The notes under the pieces: model-generated
Databases searched by the model: none
What the model was told of the DNA's origin: nothing
What the model saw: only the letters and a program-made list of their open reading frames with translations
Position numbers and translations under genes: made by a program
In this document: positions 42,574-52,891 of the stretch, one piece after another
How positions within the stretch are numbered: position 1 is the first letter of the stretch
How the letters are laid out: the number at the start of each line of letters is the position of its first letter
Assembly: GCF_900119185.1 (NCBI RefSeq)
Contig: NZ_FPJE01000009.1
Span: 124,001 to 188,000 of the forward strand
Origin: Sinomicrobium oceani
GTDB lineage: Bacteria; Bacteroidota; Bacteroidia; Flavobacteriales; Flavobacteriaceae
Direction: 5' to 3'
Length of the DNA: 64,000 bases

Positions 42574-44079
42574 TTACGGAGCCATCCGGAAGGTCCCCAC
42601 TTCTGCGAGTCCGGGTTGTGGCTGGCTGTCATAACCTACTGTGGGAACGATCTTGAAATAGCGGAACTGTTCCTGCTGGGGCAGATCGACATACTGGTCC
42701 ATAAGTCCGATATCGTTGAGCTTGAAGTCTCCGAGGCTTTCCCAGTTCTGGTTGTCATCACTTACCAGGATTTCCAGTTCTTTTACTTTACGGTCCCCGT
42801 TTTTCTGGGCGATGATAAAACCGTCAACGGTAGATACTTCTCCCATATCCACGGTGATCCAGTGATCGGGATAGCTGGTAGGGTTGGAGGAGTAACGGGT
42901 AATCCAGTAGGTAGAAGCTTCATCGTCGATCAGGCGGATAGCCAGTCGGCTGTTGTTTACTTCTTCCGAACTGAACCCGGCGATAGTCCAGTTGTCTTTT
43001 TGATGCCTGTATCGTATGACATCCCCGGAAGGTCTCGTTAATGGTGTATTTATAGGCACGGGATCTCCGAAGTAAGGAGAACCGTCGGTGTTCCAGGTAA
43101 AACGCTGGATACGGGGATTTCTTCCACCGCCACCTACCTGGCTTCTCGCGTGATAGATAATCCAGTCTTCGGTACCGTCGGGAGACTTGAAGAAACCGTT
43201 ATGACCCGGCCCGTATGCATTACTCTCGGCTTTCATAGATAAAACGGGTTCCGGTTTTTTGGTCCAGTCTGCCGGGTTCATCGGATCACCGTTTTCGCTG
43301 AGGGTCAACAGGCCAAGACAATAGGTGTCTACCCAATAACCGCTACCGGAATACACTACGAAGACCTGTCCGTCGGGATTGATAAGCACTTGCGGACCTT
43401 CGTTGATGGGATTGCCGTTTTGCTCCCAGTTATAGGTAGGAGAGGAGATCACCACTTTCGGTCCTGAAATCGTCCAGGGATCACTCATTTCGGCGATATA
43501 GATCTCCTGCGGGGGTGCTCCTGCATTGCCTCCGGACCACAGCATGTAGAGCTGGCCATTGTGTTCCAGGATCGTGCCGTCTATCGCCCACTTATCGGTA
43601 GTATCAGCAACTTTGCCTTTAAACACCCAGTTTCCTTCTACGGGGCTGGCGGAGGTATTTTCCAGGACATACATCCGGTGATTGGCATTTTGCCCGTTAT
43701 CGGCAGCGAAGTAGAAATACCATTTGCCGTCTATTTGATGGAGTTCCGGTGCCCAGAGGTTTTTGGAATAAGGCATTCCGGAAGGCGGGGTCCAGACTTC
43801 ATGTCGGGTGGCGGAAGCCAGTTCCGACATATAGTCGGCTTCCAGGATAACCAGCTTACTGCCCTGGGTGTAGGTATAGTAATATTTGTCGTTTTTCTGG
43901 ACTACCCAGGGGTCCGGTCCTCCCGGGAGCACAGGATTGGTAAACGTACTGTCTGCTTCCAGTCCGGCAAGGGTTTCGGCCGGGGTTTCGGGGTCTTCGG
44001 ACCATCCCGGTAATTTGTCGCACGCATGGAGCAGCAGTGTACAACCTGCGACGCATGCATAAAAGATTGATCGTTTCAT
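42574..44079 (-). CDS. GH43 glycoside hydrolase with C-terminal F5/8C domain
   Basis: The 501-aa lipoprotein (lipobox LLLHAC, Cys20) is a five-bladed propeller GH43 enzyme that removes alpha-L-arabinofuranose or beta-D-xylose. The catalytic triad is visible: D56 in PGGPDPW, D167 in DKWAIDGT, E227 in PINEGPQV. Residues about 358-501 form an F5/8 type C (discoidin) binding domain (YPDHWITVDMGEVSTVDGFI, FRYFKIVPTVGYDSQPQPGL). That domain is about 60 percent identical by eye to the C terminus of the DUF4998 protein at 45233. The catalytic half is close to the GH43 at 54278. Confidence 0.93.
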   Translation of the reverse strand: MKRSIFYACVAGCTLLLHACDKLPGWSEDPETPAETLAGLEADSTFTNPVLPGGPDPWVVQKNDKYYYTYTQGSKLVILEADYMSELASATRHEVWTPPSGMPYSKNLWAPELHQIDGKWYFYFAADNGQNANHRMYVLENTSASPVEGNWVFKGKVADTTDKWAIDGTILEHNGQLYMLWSGGNAGAPPQEIYIAEMSDPWTISGPKVVISSPTYNWEQNGNPINEGPQVLINPDGQVFVVYSGSGYWVDTYCLGLLTLSENGDPMNPADWTKKPEPVLSMKAESNAYGPGHNGFFKSPDGTEDWIIYHARSQVGGGGRNPRIQRFTWNTDGSPYFGDPVPINTPLTRPSGDVIRYRHQKDNWTIAGFSSEEVNNSRLAIRLIDDEASTYWITRYSSNPTSYPDHWITVDMGEVSTVDGFIIAQKNGDRKVKELEILVSDDNQNWESLGDFKLNDIGLMDQYVDLPQQEQFRYFKIVPTVGYDSQPQPGLAEVGTFRMAP

Positions 44080-44101
44080 ATGATATTGATTTAAGGTTAA
44101 A

Positions 44102-45202
44102 TTATTTTTCCATCAGGGCGTTAATACACCACAGGTAAGGGGCCTGACCGTGATAATCACCGGTTCGGCGCGGACGGTCGTAGTAATACTGCTTATCGTT
44201 CTTTTTGTTGGTACCCACACATACTTCCGATACGGCTCCTTGTGCATTGACGTAAGGAACCAGTGCCATCCATGCCTTACGGGCCGCAGGGGCATAGGTT
44301 CCGGCATCCAGCCATCCTTGTTTCACCCCTGTAATAAAGGCGTATGCGAACATGGCCGATCCTGAAGTCTCAGCCCAGTAATCGGGTTCGTCGATAAGCT
44401 GGTTCCACATACCCTCGGGAGTCTGGAAATCTTTCAGGCTTTTCATCATTTTCAGATAGCCTTTCATGATCCTCGGACGGTCTTTATGATTTTCCGGAAG
44501 GTAGCGGAGCAGTTCCGTAACTCCGGCAGCCATCCAGCCATTGCCCCGGGCCCAGTAGTAGGGCACGTCGGGAGCGTGATAGAAAAGGCCGTTGGGACGC
44601 TGAAGTTCATCGAGGTACATCACCATTTCCCTCGCAGCACGATCGATATACTTCTTGTCGCCCGTTACTTTATAGGCATTGGTCTGTACTATGGTAATCA
44701 TATACATATCGTCGATCCAAAGACGTGTCTGCCAGGTATATCCTTTTTCGGTCCAGGCTTTTTCTTCCGGTCTGGCGTTTTCCGGAACTTCCCATTGCGT
44801 GTCGGCATAAGGGATTCCGAGTTCCTTGTAGCGCTGGTCTTTGGTTATGCTGTAAAGCGTTAATGGCAGGCTGCCAAACATGTTCAGGTCCACGTGATTT
44901 TTAATGGGCAGCAATGCCTTTTCCGTAGTGAACAAGGGCTCGAACCTGTTTTTCATGGCCTTGAGAAGAAATGCATCATCTGTCAGTTCGGCAAAACGCA
45001 GGGTACCGTTCCAATAGAATGTTTCCGGGTAACCGATCCATTTTCCGGCATGCAGGGCATGTTTGGCATACACAAACCTGTAGGCGATGAGTTTTCCTAT
45101 CTCTTCGGGATGATATCCTTCCGGAAAGTCTTTCAGCATACTTTGTTGCGCCGTTGCAAATTGCAGGGAAAGAAATACCAGTATTAATGTTTTTCTATAC
45201 AT
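44102..45202 (-). CDS. GH105 unsaturated glucuronyl/galacturonyl hydrolase
   Basis: The 366-aa secreted enzyme (signal peptide MYRKTLILVFLSLQFATAQQ) has the alpha6/alpha6 barrel of GH88/GH105. Catalytic acids are D105 in NHVDLNMFG and D164/D165 in LWIDDMYMI; YYWARGNGWMAAG and AETSGSAMFAYAFITG are family motifs. It removes the unsaturated uronic acid left at the non-reducing end by polysaccharide lyases, as with rhamnogalacturonan, ulvan or similar chains. No lyase gene is in this window. Confidence 0.94.
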   Translation of the reverse strand: MYRKTLILVFLSLQFATAQQSMLKDFPEGYHPEEIGKLIAYRFVYAKHALHAGKWIGYPETFYWNGTLRFAELTDDAFLLKAMKNRFEPLFTTEKALLPIKNHVDLNMFGSLPLTLYSITKDQRYKELGIPYADTQWEVPENARPEEKAWTEKGYTWQTRLWIDDMYMITIVQTNAYKVTGDKKYIDRAAREMVMYLDELQRPNGLFYHAPDVPYYWARGNGWMAAGVTELLRYLPENHKDRPRIMKGYLKMMKSLKDFQTPEGMWNQLIDEPDYWAETSGSAMFAYAFITGVKQGWLDAGTYAPAARKAWMALVPYVNAQGAVSEVCVGTNKKNDKQYYYDRPRRTGDYHGQAPYLWCINALMEK

Positions 45203-45232
45203 ACATTGTTTTTTAAGAAGTTATTTCAAGAG

Positions 45233-46387
45233 TTAATAATAATAAGTTCCCGCTTCGGCGAGTCCGGGCTGCTGCTGCGAATCGTGGCCGGCCGTGGGGA
45301 CGATCTTAAAGTAGCGGAAGGTCTTTCGGGCATCCAGGTCCAGGTATTGATATTCCCTGTTGATATCTGCCAGTCCGAACAGCCCGAGGTTTTCCCACGA
45401 TTCGTTATCGTCGCTGATATGGATCTCCATTTCCCGGATCTTCCTGTCCCCGTTTTTCTGTGCGAAGAAGAAACCGTCAACGTTCCGGACTTCCCCCATG
45501 TCTACGGTCAGCCAATGATCGGGATATGTGGGTATGGGACCGCTGTCTCCGGACCAGTTGGCGATCCAGAAGGTACCGACGTCACCGTCCAGCACCTTAA
45601 CAGCCAGGCGGTCTCCCCTGGTTTCCTCCGCACTCACCCCGGCTATGGACCAGTTTTCCCTGTCGTAAAGCGTGCGTTCGGGAGTGATGTAATCTGCCGG
45701 GTCGATGATACGGGAAGCTGCATAAAATGTATCGATAGCCATACTTCCGGGCTTATAGAGCGTATTGTAATTAAAAGTTGTTCCTGTTTTATATTTCGGA
45801 AGCACGGTAGAATCTGTGGCCGCGGCAGCAAATATCTCTTGTTGCCCCCCGGTTTCGGTCTCGTAGGAAACCACAGTACCCAGCAGGGTCGTATCGGAAG
45901 TCGATTCGGCAAACCAGTTGACTACGATACTGTCGCTCTTTTTTGTAATACTTTCTATGATCCTGTTGTTGAGGTCTGCGGTATAGGTTTCGCCATAGAC
46001 CCTGCCGAATATTTCGGAGCGCATGGACTGGTTACCGTCTTTGTCCAGCGTACGTACGTCAAAGGTGTAGACCCCTTCCTCGATTTCGGGAATAATAACG
46101 TCTTTATAACCCGCTATATCTTCCGGAAGGATATCGGTTTCGAAACTACCGTCCTGGCCCCAGGTAATCCTCATGCGTTTTACACGGGCATCGGTACTGA
46201 TCAGTGAGCGGATACCGCCCCGGTTATTTCCGGGCAGGAAAACCAGGGAATCCACCCGTCCCGGATAAGCCTTTTCGGCATTGTCCAGGTAGTCGCTGTA
46301 ATGATGGTCTATGGGGGTACACCGGGTAAGCAATGCTACAGCAAGAACCCAGAATATCCGTATAATATGGTTTGTATTGAATTTCAT
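45233..46387 (-). CDS. DUF4998 surface lipoprotein with F5/8C domain
   Basis: The 384-aa product (lipobox VALLTRC) has a DUF4998 region at residues 30-235 (AYPGRVDSLVFLPGNNRGGI, FDVRTLDKDGNQSMRSEIFG) and an F5/8 type C domain at about 245-384 (TYPDHWLTVDMGEVRNVDGF, FRYFKIVPTAGHDSQQQPGL). It has no catalytic motif and sits between a DUF4959-type binding protein and GH105, so it is probably a surface glycan-binding protein of the PUL. Confidence 0.88.
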   Translation of the reverse strand: MKFNTNHIIRIFWVLAVALLTRCTPIDHHYSDYLDNAEKAYPGRVDSLVFLPGNNRGGIRSLISTDARVKRMRITWGQDGSFETDILPEDIAGYKDVIIPEIEEGVYTFDVRTLDKDGNQSMRSEIFGRVYGETYTADLNNRIIESITKKSDSIVVNWFAESTSDTTLLGTVVSYETETGGQQEIFAAAATDSTVLPKYKTGTTFNYNTLYKPGSMAIDTFYAASRIIDPADYITPERTLYDRENWSIAGVSAEETRGDRLAVKVLDGDVGTFWIANWSGDSGPIPTYPDHWLTVDMGEVRNVDGFFFAQKNGDRKIREMEIHISDDNESWENLGLFGLADINREYQYLDLDARKTFRYFKIVPTAGHDSQQQPGLAEAGTYYY

Positions 46388-46436
46388 TTCACATGGTTTT
46401 GATGATCGTATTAAAACATTTCTTCAGGGTGAGGAG

Positions 46437-47645
46437 TTAATCGGCTACCGTGCCGAAAAATGTGAGCTCACCCAGGGCTACGTCCGAATTTCCTCCCCAG
46501 GTATCCAATGTCCGCCACCGCCAGTAGCGATAGGGTTCTTCCTGGTTTTCCACATTAAATTCTTCCCCGGCACGGGCATAGGCGATATCGTCTGCGGTGT
46601 ATTCTGTTCCCGGTGAACCGGAAGGTTTTATCGAAGTAAAGGTGCCGACCAGTGTCCAGGCGCCCCAGCTGCCATCGGGATCGGGAGCGTTAGACCCCCA
46701 CAGTTCGAACACTTTGGGATGGTTCCACCGGTATTCGTGGTTAAGCCTGGAATACATCAGAAAACGACTTAGTGTAGCAGCAACACCCATATCAAAAGTG
46801 AAATGCTGTGGGATGCCGGTTCCGGGTTTGGTATGAAGGATGGTGGAGGAAACCCAGTCTGCTCCGTCCCAGAGTACTTTCGGGGTTTTGAATCCGCTGT
46901 GTGCTTCCCAGGTATCCGTGGGCAGATTGTATTCCTGGAAAAGGGATTTGTCCATCTGTTCCTCAAAGATCGGCAGGAATACGTTAGACAGGGTGTCCGA
47001 ACGGTTGTTCCAGCGGTCTGTGATATACACACCGAATTCCCGTTCTTCCGAAGGAAAGCCCCTTACATTGAATGTTCCGGAAGAAAGCTGGGTGTAAAAA
47101 TCGCGTTCGGCATTCCATTGTCCGACACTGTCTTTAGCCACCACATGAAGGACCAGGGGGGCTTCTGTTTCATTTTCAAAACGCAATTGTACTCCGCCGA
47201 AAGTAGCTTTCATATTACCTTCTTTTGCGATAGATTCGAGCGTTTTAAGATACGGAGGGGTCAGCGTGGTAATTTCGAGGGGAGTGGGATCGGAATTAAC
47301 TTCCCCGACACTCACCGCAATCAGGTCTACCTCATATTCTCCTGCTTCGGCAAAACCGTCGACCAATATGGAATTGTGATACACGGATGCCTTGTTTTCG
47401 CGAAGGCTTCCGTCTGATAATCTGTACGCGGCTTTTACGTAGCGAAGATCACTGTTGTCGGGGAGTTCGTATGTGATTACGGCTCCGCCCGCAATGCTCT
47501 TTACCGTATAGGAAGTAATAGGGTCGGGTTTGTTGCCCTGTCGGGAGGGAGAAGGTTCGAGATCGTCGGAGCAACTCAAGGGCAGGACACATACAGCACA
47601 CCATGCTGCAGTGTATATCAGTTTTTGTATGTAATTTGTGATCAT
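46437..47645 (-). CDS. DUF4959/DUF5126/DUF5000-type surface glycan-binding lipoprotein
   Basis: The 402-aa lipoprotein (lipobox VLPLSC) has three parts: an FN3-like DUF4959 at residues 30-130 (GGAVITYELPDNSDLRYVKA), DUF5126 at about 130-235, and a discoidin-like DUF5000 at 260-400 (HFTFDMGVAATLSRFLMYSR, PKVFELWGSNAPDPDGSW). Such proteins follow susD in many PULs. The frame reaches upstream to a TTG inside the susD2 stop region; the ATG at 47645 is chosen since it starts the signal peptide. Confidence 0.9.
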   Translation of the reverse strand: MITNYIQKLIYTAAWCAVCVLPLSCSDDLEPSPSRQGNKPDPITSYTVKSIAGGAVITYELPDNSDLRYVKAAYRLSDGSLRENKASVYHNSILVDGFAEAGEYEVDLIAVSVGEVNSDPTPLEITTLTPPYLKTLESIAKEGNMKATFGGVQLRFENETEAPLVLHVVAKDSVGQWNAERDFYTQLSSGTFNVRGFPSEEREFGVYITDRWNNRSDTLSNVFLPIFEEQMDKSLFQEYNLPTDTWEAHSGFKTPKVLWDGADWVSSTILHTKPGTGIPQHFTFDMGVAATLSRFLMYSRLNHEYRWNHPKVFELWGSNAPDPDGSWGAWTLVGTFTSIKPSGSPGTEYTADDIAYARAGEEFNVENQEEPYRYWRWRTLDTWGGNSDVALGELTFFGTVAD

Positions 47646-47662
47646 CTTTTCTGTTTTAAGTT

Positions 47663-49603
47663 TTACCAAAGAGGCGATTGCAGAAGACCGTCATTCCTTC
47701 GTATTTCGTTATTGCTGATCGGCCAGAAATATTCACGAAGCGTAAAAGATCTGGAAAAGAGCACTCTTCTTCTGTAATAGGTTTGCGGATCGCCCTGGAG
47801 GATATCCCATCCGTAAATCGGCGTATTCAGCTCCACCTGGGCCGTTTTCCACCGTCTGAGATCCCAGAAACGCTGCGCCTCAAAAGCGAGTTCGATGGTT
47901 CGCTCGCGGCGTATGATTTCCCGGAGTCCGTCCTGCGAATTCGGCTTGTTCGGTTGTACGGAGTAGTCCAGCCAGGATTCTCTTACGCCCCGGAGTCCGC
48001 TGCGTTCGCGAATTGCATCGAGATAGCGGAATACTTCTTCGGACGGACCATTAACCTCATTAAGTGCTTCGGCATACAACAGGTAAAGGTTGGCAAGACG
48101 CATCATGGTATAGGGATATTCATAGGCGGTATAATTGTTGTCATTACCGATAACGGAACGGTAACTCACCAGTTTTTTCGGCGTGTAGCCTGTACCGCTG
48201 TATCGGGTAGGGGAGTTGGTTGCCGCACAGTTTCCACCGGGTCGGTAATTGGTAGACCAGGCATCTTTATCACTTCCGTGGTTACTCATAAAATAGCGTC
48301 CCCCGTCAAAAGAAACAGAACCGTAAAATCGGTCTTCGCGATCGAAATGAAGATTTATGGTCGTATAGCCAGGAGTGAGATCGTACTGGTAAGGAGAATC
48401 GCCGAGGGGAACTTCCCGGAGCTCGTACCGGTTGGCATAGTCGTAGGTGTAATCTTCTTCTATAGGTACCCCGTTTTTGGAATAGAATTTTTCAACGATA
48501 TTCAGTGTAGGTGCCATATATCCTCCTGTGGACGTATTGGCTATCTTTTCGGGATCGGGGCTTCTTACCATAAAAGCATGGCCCTGCTCGGAGGCTCCGG
48601 CCATACTACTGTTGTTTACCCATATCGCTTCGTGATTGAGGTCCTGGCGTGCCGTAACAGCCCCGCGTATGCTCATCTGGTAAATAGTACTTTGCTGAGG
48701 TACCTGGGCCATATTGGTAGGTGGAACCCATTTGTAGAGGGATATACCGGACCCCTCGGCAAGTGTTATAGCTTCGCGGCACGCCTCTGCGGCAATACTC
48801 CACTTTTCCGGATCGTATGAAGCGTTGAACAATGGTTCGCCGGCTGCATCGATATAACCGGGATAATCGCTGTTCCCGTTAAATAAAGGACTGGCTGCCG
48901 TAACCAGGATCTCTGCTTTCATAGCTTTGGCGACCACCTGGGTAACACGGCCGTTTTCTTCGGCCGGTTGCATTACATTTTCCATGAGTGCAGGGATAGC
49001 TTCGTCTATGGTATTGATGATGTAGGTAAAAACCTTATCCGTGGATTGCCTTTCGTAATGAATATTTTCAGGGTCTTCGAAGGTATCGGTATTGACATCC
49101 ACTATAGGAACAGGACCGTACATACGGAGAAGATAATAATGGTAATAGGCTTTCAGAAAACTGACTTCGGCCTGCCAGCGATCTTTTTCCTGCTGCTCCA
49201 TTTCCTCCACGCCTTGTATATTTTCGATAAAAATATTACAGTCTCTGATGCCTTGCCATATACTAAAACCGCCGTTGTTTCCGTCCCAGTAATTGAGCAG
49301 GGGACTATTACTGTTTTGCCCGCTCATGGCAATGTACCAATTGGGCCATCCGCCCTGACTGAAATTTGTGGTAGAGTTCATCCAGAACTCGTCTCCGGCC
49401 AGCATAGCTGCATTGGTAGAGAGGTTGTGTCCCTTCGGAATCCAGCTGTAGCAAGTGTGCAAATATCTTTCGGCCATGGTTCTTGAGGCAAATGCCATAT
49501 GTAGCTCTGCGATATTATCCGGGACAATATCAATATATTTATTACAGGCTCCTGGTAAAACCAGCAGCGCTGCTAACAGTATGATGCTTAATATCTTCTT
49601 CAT
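47663..49603 (-). CDS. SusD/RagB-family glycan-binding lipoprotein (pair 2)
   Basis: The 646-aa lipoprotein (MKKILSIILLAALLVLPGAC, Cys20) partners SusC2. SusD elements: WQAEVSFLKAYYHYYLLRMY, GPVPIVD, VAKAMKAEILVTAASPLFNG, MRLANLYLLYAEALNEVNGP, and IIRRERTIELAFEAQRFWDL. It is about 90 residues longer than SusD1 through insertions in the middle region, suggesting a different ligand surface. The upstream in-frame ATG (15 codons before) is rejected because this start opens the signal peptide. Confidence 0.95.
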   Translation of the reverse strand: MKKILSIILLAALLVLPGACNKYIDIVPDNIAELHMAFASRTMAERYLHTCYSWIPKGHNLSTNAAMLAGDEFWMNSTTNFSQGGWPNWYIAMSGQNSNSPLLNYWDGNNGGFSIWQGIRDCNIFIENIQGVEEMEQQEKDRWQAEVSFLKAYYHYYLLRMYGPVPIVDVNTDTFEDPENIHYERQSTDKVFTYIINTIDEAIPALMENVMQPAEENGRVTQVVAKAMKAEILVTAASPLFNGNSDYPGYIDAAGEPLFNASYDPEKWSIAAEACREAITLAEGSGISLYKWVPPTNMAQVPQQSTIYQMSIRGAVTARQDLNHEAIWVNNSSMAGASEQGHAFMVRSPDPEKIANTSTGGYMAPTLNIVEKFYSKNGVPIEEDYTYDYANRYELREVPLGDSPYQYDLTPGYTTINLHFDREDRFYGSVSFDGGRYFMSNHGSDKDAWSTNYRPGGNCAATNSPTRYSGTGYTPKKLVSYRSVIGNDNNYTAYEYPYTMMRLANLYLLYAEALNEVNGPSEEVFRYLDAIRERSGLRGVRESWLDYSVQPNKPNSQDGLREIIRRERTIELAFEAQRFWDLRRWKTAQVELNTPIYGWDILQGDPQTYYRRRVLFSRSFTLREYFWPISNNEIRRNDGLLQSPLW

Positions 49604-49651
49604 TGGAACTGTTTTATGGTTATTACTTGGTTTGGTTAATGTGGTCAAAGG

Positions 49652-52600
49652 TTATAATGACATGAGTACCCCCAGGTTGAGTACCCGTTGTATCGGATAC
49701 CTCAGACCCGAGCCCCCCATTTCGGGATCCCAGAGTTTAAAAGCACTGATGTTGAACAGGTTGGTTCCGCTGATGTAGATCCTGAACCTGTCAATTTTAT
49801 ATTTGCGGGTAAAATCCTGGTTTAGGGTATAGGCAATCTCCACTTGTTTCAGGCGGAGGAATGCCCCGTTTCGCATCCAGTGTGTGCTGGTTTCCGTATT
49901 GTTCGAAAGCGGGTTCTGGCTGAGCCTGGGCCATAAAGCATAGACATCCCTGTTGTCCTCAGACCAGTGGCTGTCTGCCCAGGCCTGTAATACGGCATTC
50001 GGGGATGTAATGCTTCCGAAAGGAGCGGAGCCGCTGTTTTCCGAATCTCCAAGGCCCGGATTGATAAACAGGGAGGTCCTTGCTGCCCCGGTGAAAAAGA
50101 ATGATGCTTCGAAATTTTTATAGCCCGAAGTGAGTCCGAAGCCATAGTTGATTTCCGGAACAGTCGGGTAGCCGATAGGGACGATGTCGTTGTCGTCTAC
50201 CACACCATCACCGTTGACATCGAGATATTTGATATCTCCGCCCATGACCATACCTGCAAAGGATTGCCGGGGACTGTTAAAAACCTCTTCATCGTCTATA
50301 AACAAACGTTCTGCGATATAGCCGCGACGTTGGTTTACATCCAGCCCGATACGGCTGAGATAGTCATAATCGTAGTTGGGTTCTTCGTATTCGAGATATT
50401 CCCCCCTGGCAAAGGTAAATGTCCCCCGGCCCTGCAACCACAGGTTTTCGTTAATGCTGTGGTTGTACACGATTTCGCCATCAAATCCGTAACTTTTATA
50501 TTTTCCTATATTGGCTTTTACGTCTGCCGCAAGGCCCATAATAGAAGGCAGTGATGCACGGTCCTGTACAATTTTGCTCCGTATCTGTCGGAAAAAGTCA
50601 CCGGTAAAGGTCAGTTTGCCATTAAAAAATCCGAGGTCTATCCCGAGGTTGGTCTGTCTGGAAACTTCCCAGGTCACATAAGGATTTGCATAACGGTTAA
50701 CTCTGATACCGTTTCGTTTGTAGTTTTCACCTCCCTGACCTATCCCGAAAACATGGTTTCGACCTCCTTCGTTAAGTTCCATATCCGAGAGGTAGAAAAA
50801 CCGGGTGTCACTGATATTGTCATTACCGACCAACCCATGGGTAAGTCTCAGACGGGCTGTACTGATGACGTCCTTAAGAGGTTCCATAAACGATTCGTTA
50901 TGTATGGTCCATGCCAGTCCTGCGGAAGGGAAGAAGCCCCAGCGGTGATTTCTGGCAAATACTTCGGAGCCGTTATAACCGAAAGTAAACTGTGCATGGT
51001 ACCTGTCATCGAAGGCATAAGTGAAGTTTCCCGAAAAACTGATATTCCTGTAGGGCAAAGTGTTGAGTACGGACCCGCCCTCGTAACGCGGGAGTTCTAC
51101 ACTGCTCCTGAGGGTATTGATAAACATACCGGTTACTTTGTGTTTTTCGTTGAAAGTACGGTCGTAATGCAGGGCATTTTGCATATAGAACGTAGATTCC
51201 TGTCCTCTTCCGTCATCCCTGTAATCGAGGTGTTCGGTACCAGTGAGCGGATTGAGGTTCAGGAAAGAATATTTACCGGTAGAAGGGTTAATACTCGTGG
51301 GCATATAGTAAAAAGGATTGTACTGCCTGCGGTAGCGCATAACGGCTTTACGGGAAGTATTGGCCAACCCCCGAAAACTGAGGCCTTCTACCCATTGCGA
51401 AAAATCCTGTGTGAGCTCTACCTGTACCTGCATTCTGCTATCTGTCCATTCCGAATATCCGCGGACTATTTCGGCATAGGGATTCAGGTAGAGGTTCCCG
51501 CTCCCGTCGTCAAAATTTCCGAACATCGGATGACCGATATACGATTGTTGCGGCCCCGGTTCGTAAATAGGCTGAAATAATACCGGGTTGGCACGGAGTG
51601 CATTCCGGAAGGATGAACTTCCTCCTTCGGGAGGACCGCTGTAGTTGCGTGAACTTACAATGGCCCGTACCATGAGCTGGGTACTCGGGGTAACATTGAT
51701 ATTGATGTTACTTCGCAGATTGTACACCTTGAAATCCACGTTATTGTTGAAGTTATTAATGGGGTTTACACGGATAAGCCCGTTATCCTGGGTAAGGTTT
51801 CCGCTTACCAGGTAGGTGGCTACCTGCCCGCCCCCGCGTATACTCAGATTATAGTTTTGGGTATGGGTGCCTTTCTTGGTTACTTCCCGGAGCCAGTCTA
51901 CCGACGGGTATCGTATAGGATCTTCCCCGGCAAGTGTCCTTGCTATTTTTTCTTCGGAATATAAAGTCAGCGCCAAAGGGTCGCGGGTAAGTATGGCTTC
52001 ATTATGCAGTTTCATAAAGGTTATCGGATCGGCTATTTCGGGCATTCGGGTGGGCGAGGAATAGCGCTGTTCCGCACGTACCGTGATCCGTGGACGTCCT
52101 TCGGTTCCTAATTTGGTCGTTACGAGAATAACACCGTTTGCTCCTCGCGAACCGTACACGGCCGAAGAGGTGGCATCTTTAAGGATCGTAAAGCTCGCGA
52201 TATCATCCACAGGGATACGGGCCAGATCATCGGCAGAGACTTCCATGTTGTCCACCAGGATCAACGGCCTTTTGTTGACACCGAAGGTTCCGACGCCGCG
52301 GATAAAAAAATCGGCGTTGTCAAGACCGGGTTCCCCACTGCGCTGAAAAGAGATCATACCGGCTACCCGTCCCTGCATGGCCCCGGTAAGGTTACTCATC
52401 GGCATCCGGAGTTCTTCGGGTTTTATGGAAGTCACCGCCCCGATAAGATCCGATTTTTTCTGTTGCTGTCCGAAAGCCGTGACAACTACTTCGTCGAGTT
52501 GATCCATATTTTCATTTAAGGTTACAAACAGGGACCTGTCGTCCGTAACCGCTTTTTCTACGGTAGTAAAGCCCACATAGCTGAATACCAGTGTAGCAGG

Positions 52601-52891
52601 GATCTTGCTTATTCTAAGGCTGAAATTCCCGTCAAAATCGGTTGTTGTACCGTTTCGCACGCCTTTTTCTATGACGTTAACGCCGATGAGTGGTACACCC
52701 TGGCCGTCTATTACGGTTCCGGTAATCACTTCTTTTTGCTGATGTACCGAATCCTTGGTGTTGTCGTTGGCCGGTATGAGATCCTTAGCCGCTATAGTAC
52801 TCGTCATCATGCAGAGCATGACAAATACGATCAGGTACCCGGGCATGTCTCTATCCGGCGATAAAGCATGGTCATGTAGTGTTTTTTTCAT
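49652..52891 (-). CDS. SusC/RagA-family TonB-linked transporter (pair 2)
   Basis: The 1079-aa transporter has a signal sequence (GYLIVFVMLCMMTSTIAAKD), a CarboxypepD_reg domain (TVIDGQGVPLIGVNVIEKGV), TonB/plug region (VVVTAFGQQQKKSDLIGAVT, SSAVYGSRGANGVILVTTKL) and barrel ending VLNLGVLMSL, an ending without the terminal Phe seen in SusC1. The two SusC proteins share the start and plug but differ in barrels, so they may import different fragments. Start ATG at 52891 is chosen over one 19 codons upstream. Confidence 0.95.
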   Translation of the reverse strand: MKKTLHDHALSPDRDMPGYLIVFVMLCMMTSTIAAKDLIPANDNTKDSVHQQKEVITGTVIDGQGVPLIGVNVIEKGVRNGTTTDFDGNFSLRISKIPATLVFSYVGFTTVEKAVTDDRSLFVTLNENMDQLDEVVVTAFGQQQKKSDLIGAVTSIKPEELRMPMSNLTGAMQGRVAGMISFQRSGEPGLDNADFFIRGVGTFGVNKRPLILVDNMEVSADDLARIPVDDIASFTILKDATSSAVYGSRGANGVILVTTKLGTEGRPRITVRAEQRYSSPTRMPEIADPITFMKLHNEAILTRDPLALTLYSEEKIARTLAGEDPIRYPSVDWLREVTKKGTHTQNYNLSIRGGGQVATYLVSGNLTQDNGLIRVNPINNFNNNVDFKVYNLRSNININVTPSTQLMVRAIVSSRNYSGPPEGGSSSFRNALRANPVLFQPIYEPGPQQSYIGHPMFGNFDDGSGNLYLNPYAEIVRGYSEWTDSRMQVQVELTQDFSQWVEGLSFRGLANTSRKAVMRYRRQYNPFYYMPTSINPSTGKYSFLNLNPLTGTEHLDYRDDGRGQESTFYMQNALHYDRTFNEKHKVTGMFINTLRSSVELPRYEGGSVLNTLPYRNISFSGNFTYAFDDRYHAQFTFGYNGSEVFARNHRWGFFPSAGLAWTIHNESFMEPLKDVISTARLRLTHGLVGNDNISDTRFFYLSDMELNEGGRNHVFGIGQGGENYKRNGIRVNRYANPYVTWEVSRQTNLGIDLGFFNGKLTFTGDFFRQIRSKIVQDRASLPSIMGLAADVKANIGKYKSYGFDGEIVYNHSINENLWLQGRGTFTFARGEYLEYEEPNYDYDYLSRIGLDVNQRRGYIAERLFIDDEEVFNSPRQSFAGMVMGGDIKYLDVNGDGVVDDNDIVPIGYPTVPEINYGFGLTSGYKNFEASFFFTGAARTSLFINPGLGDSENSGSAPFGSITSPNAVLQAWADSHWSEDNRDVYALWPRLSQNPLSNNTETSTHWMRNGAFLRLKQVEIAYTLNQDFTRKYKIDRFRIYISGTNLFNISAFKLWDPEMGGSGLRYPIQRVLNLGVLMSL

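Noticed and set aside
45206-46207. 333-codon plus-strand frame opposite the DUF4998 gene
   Set aside because: The minus-strand gene has a lipobox and a recognisable F5/8C domain; the plus frame has none and is a shadow.
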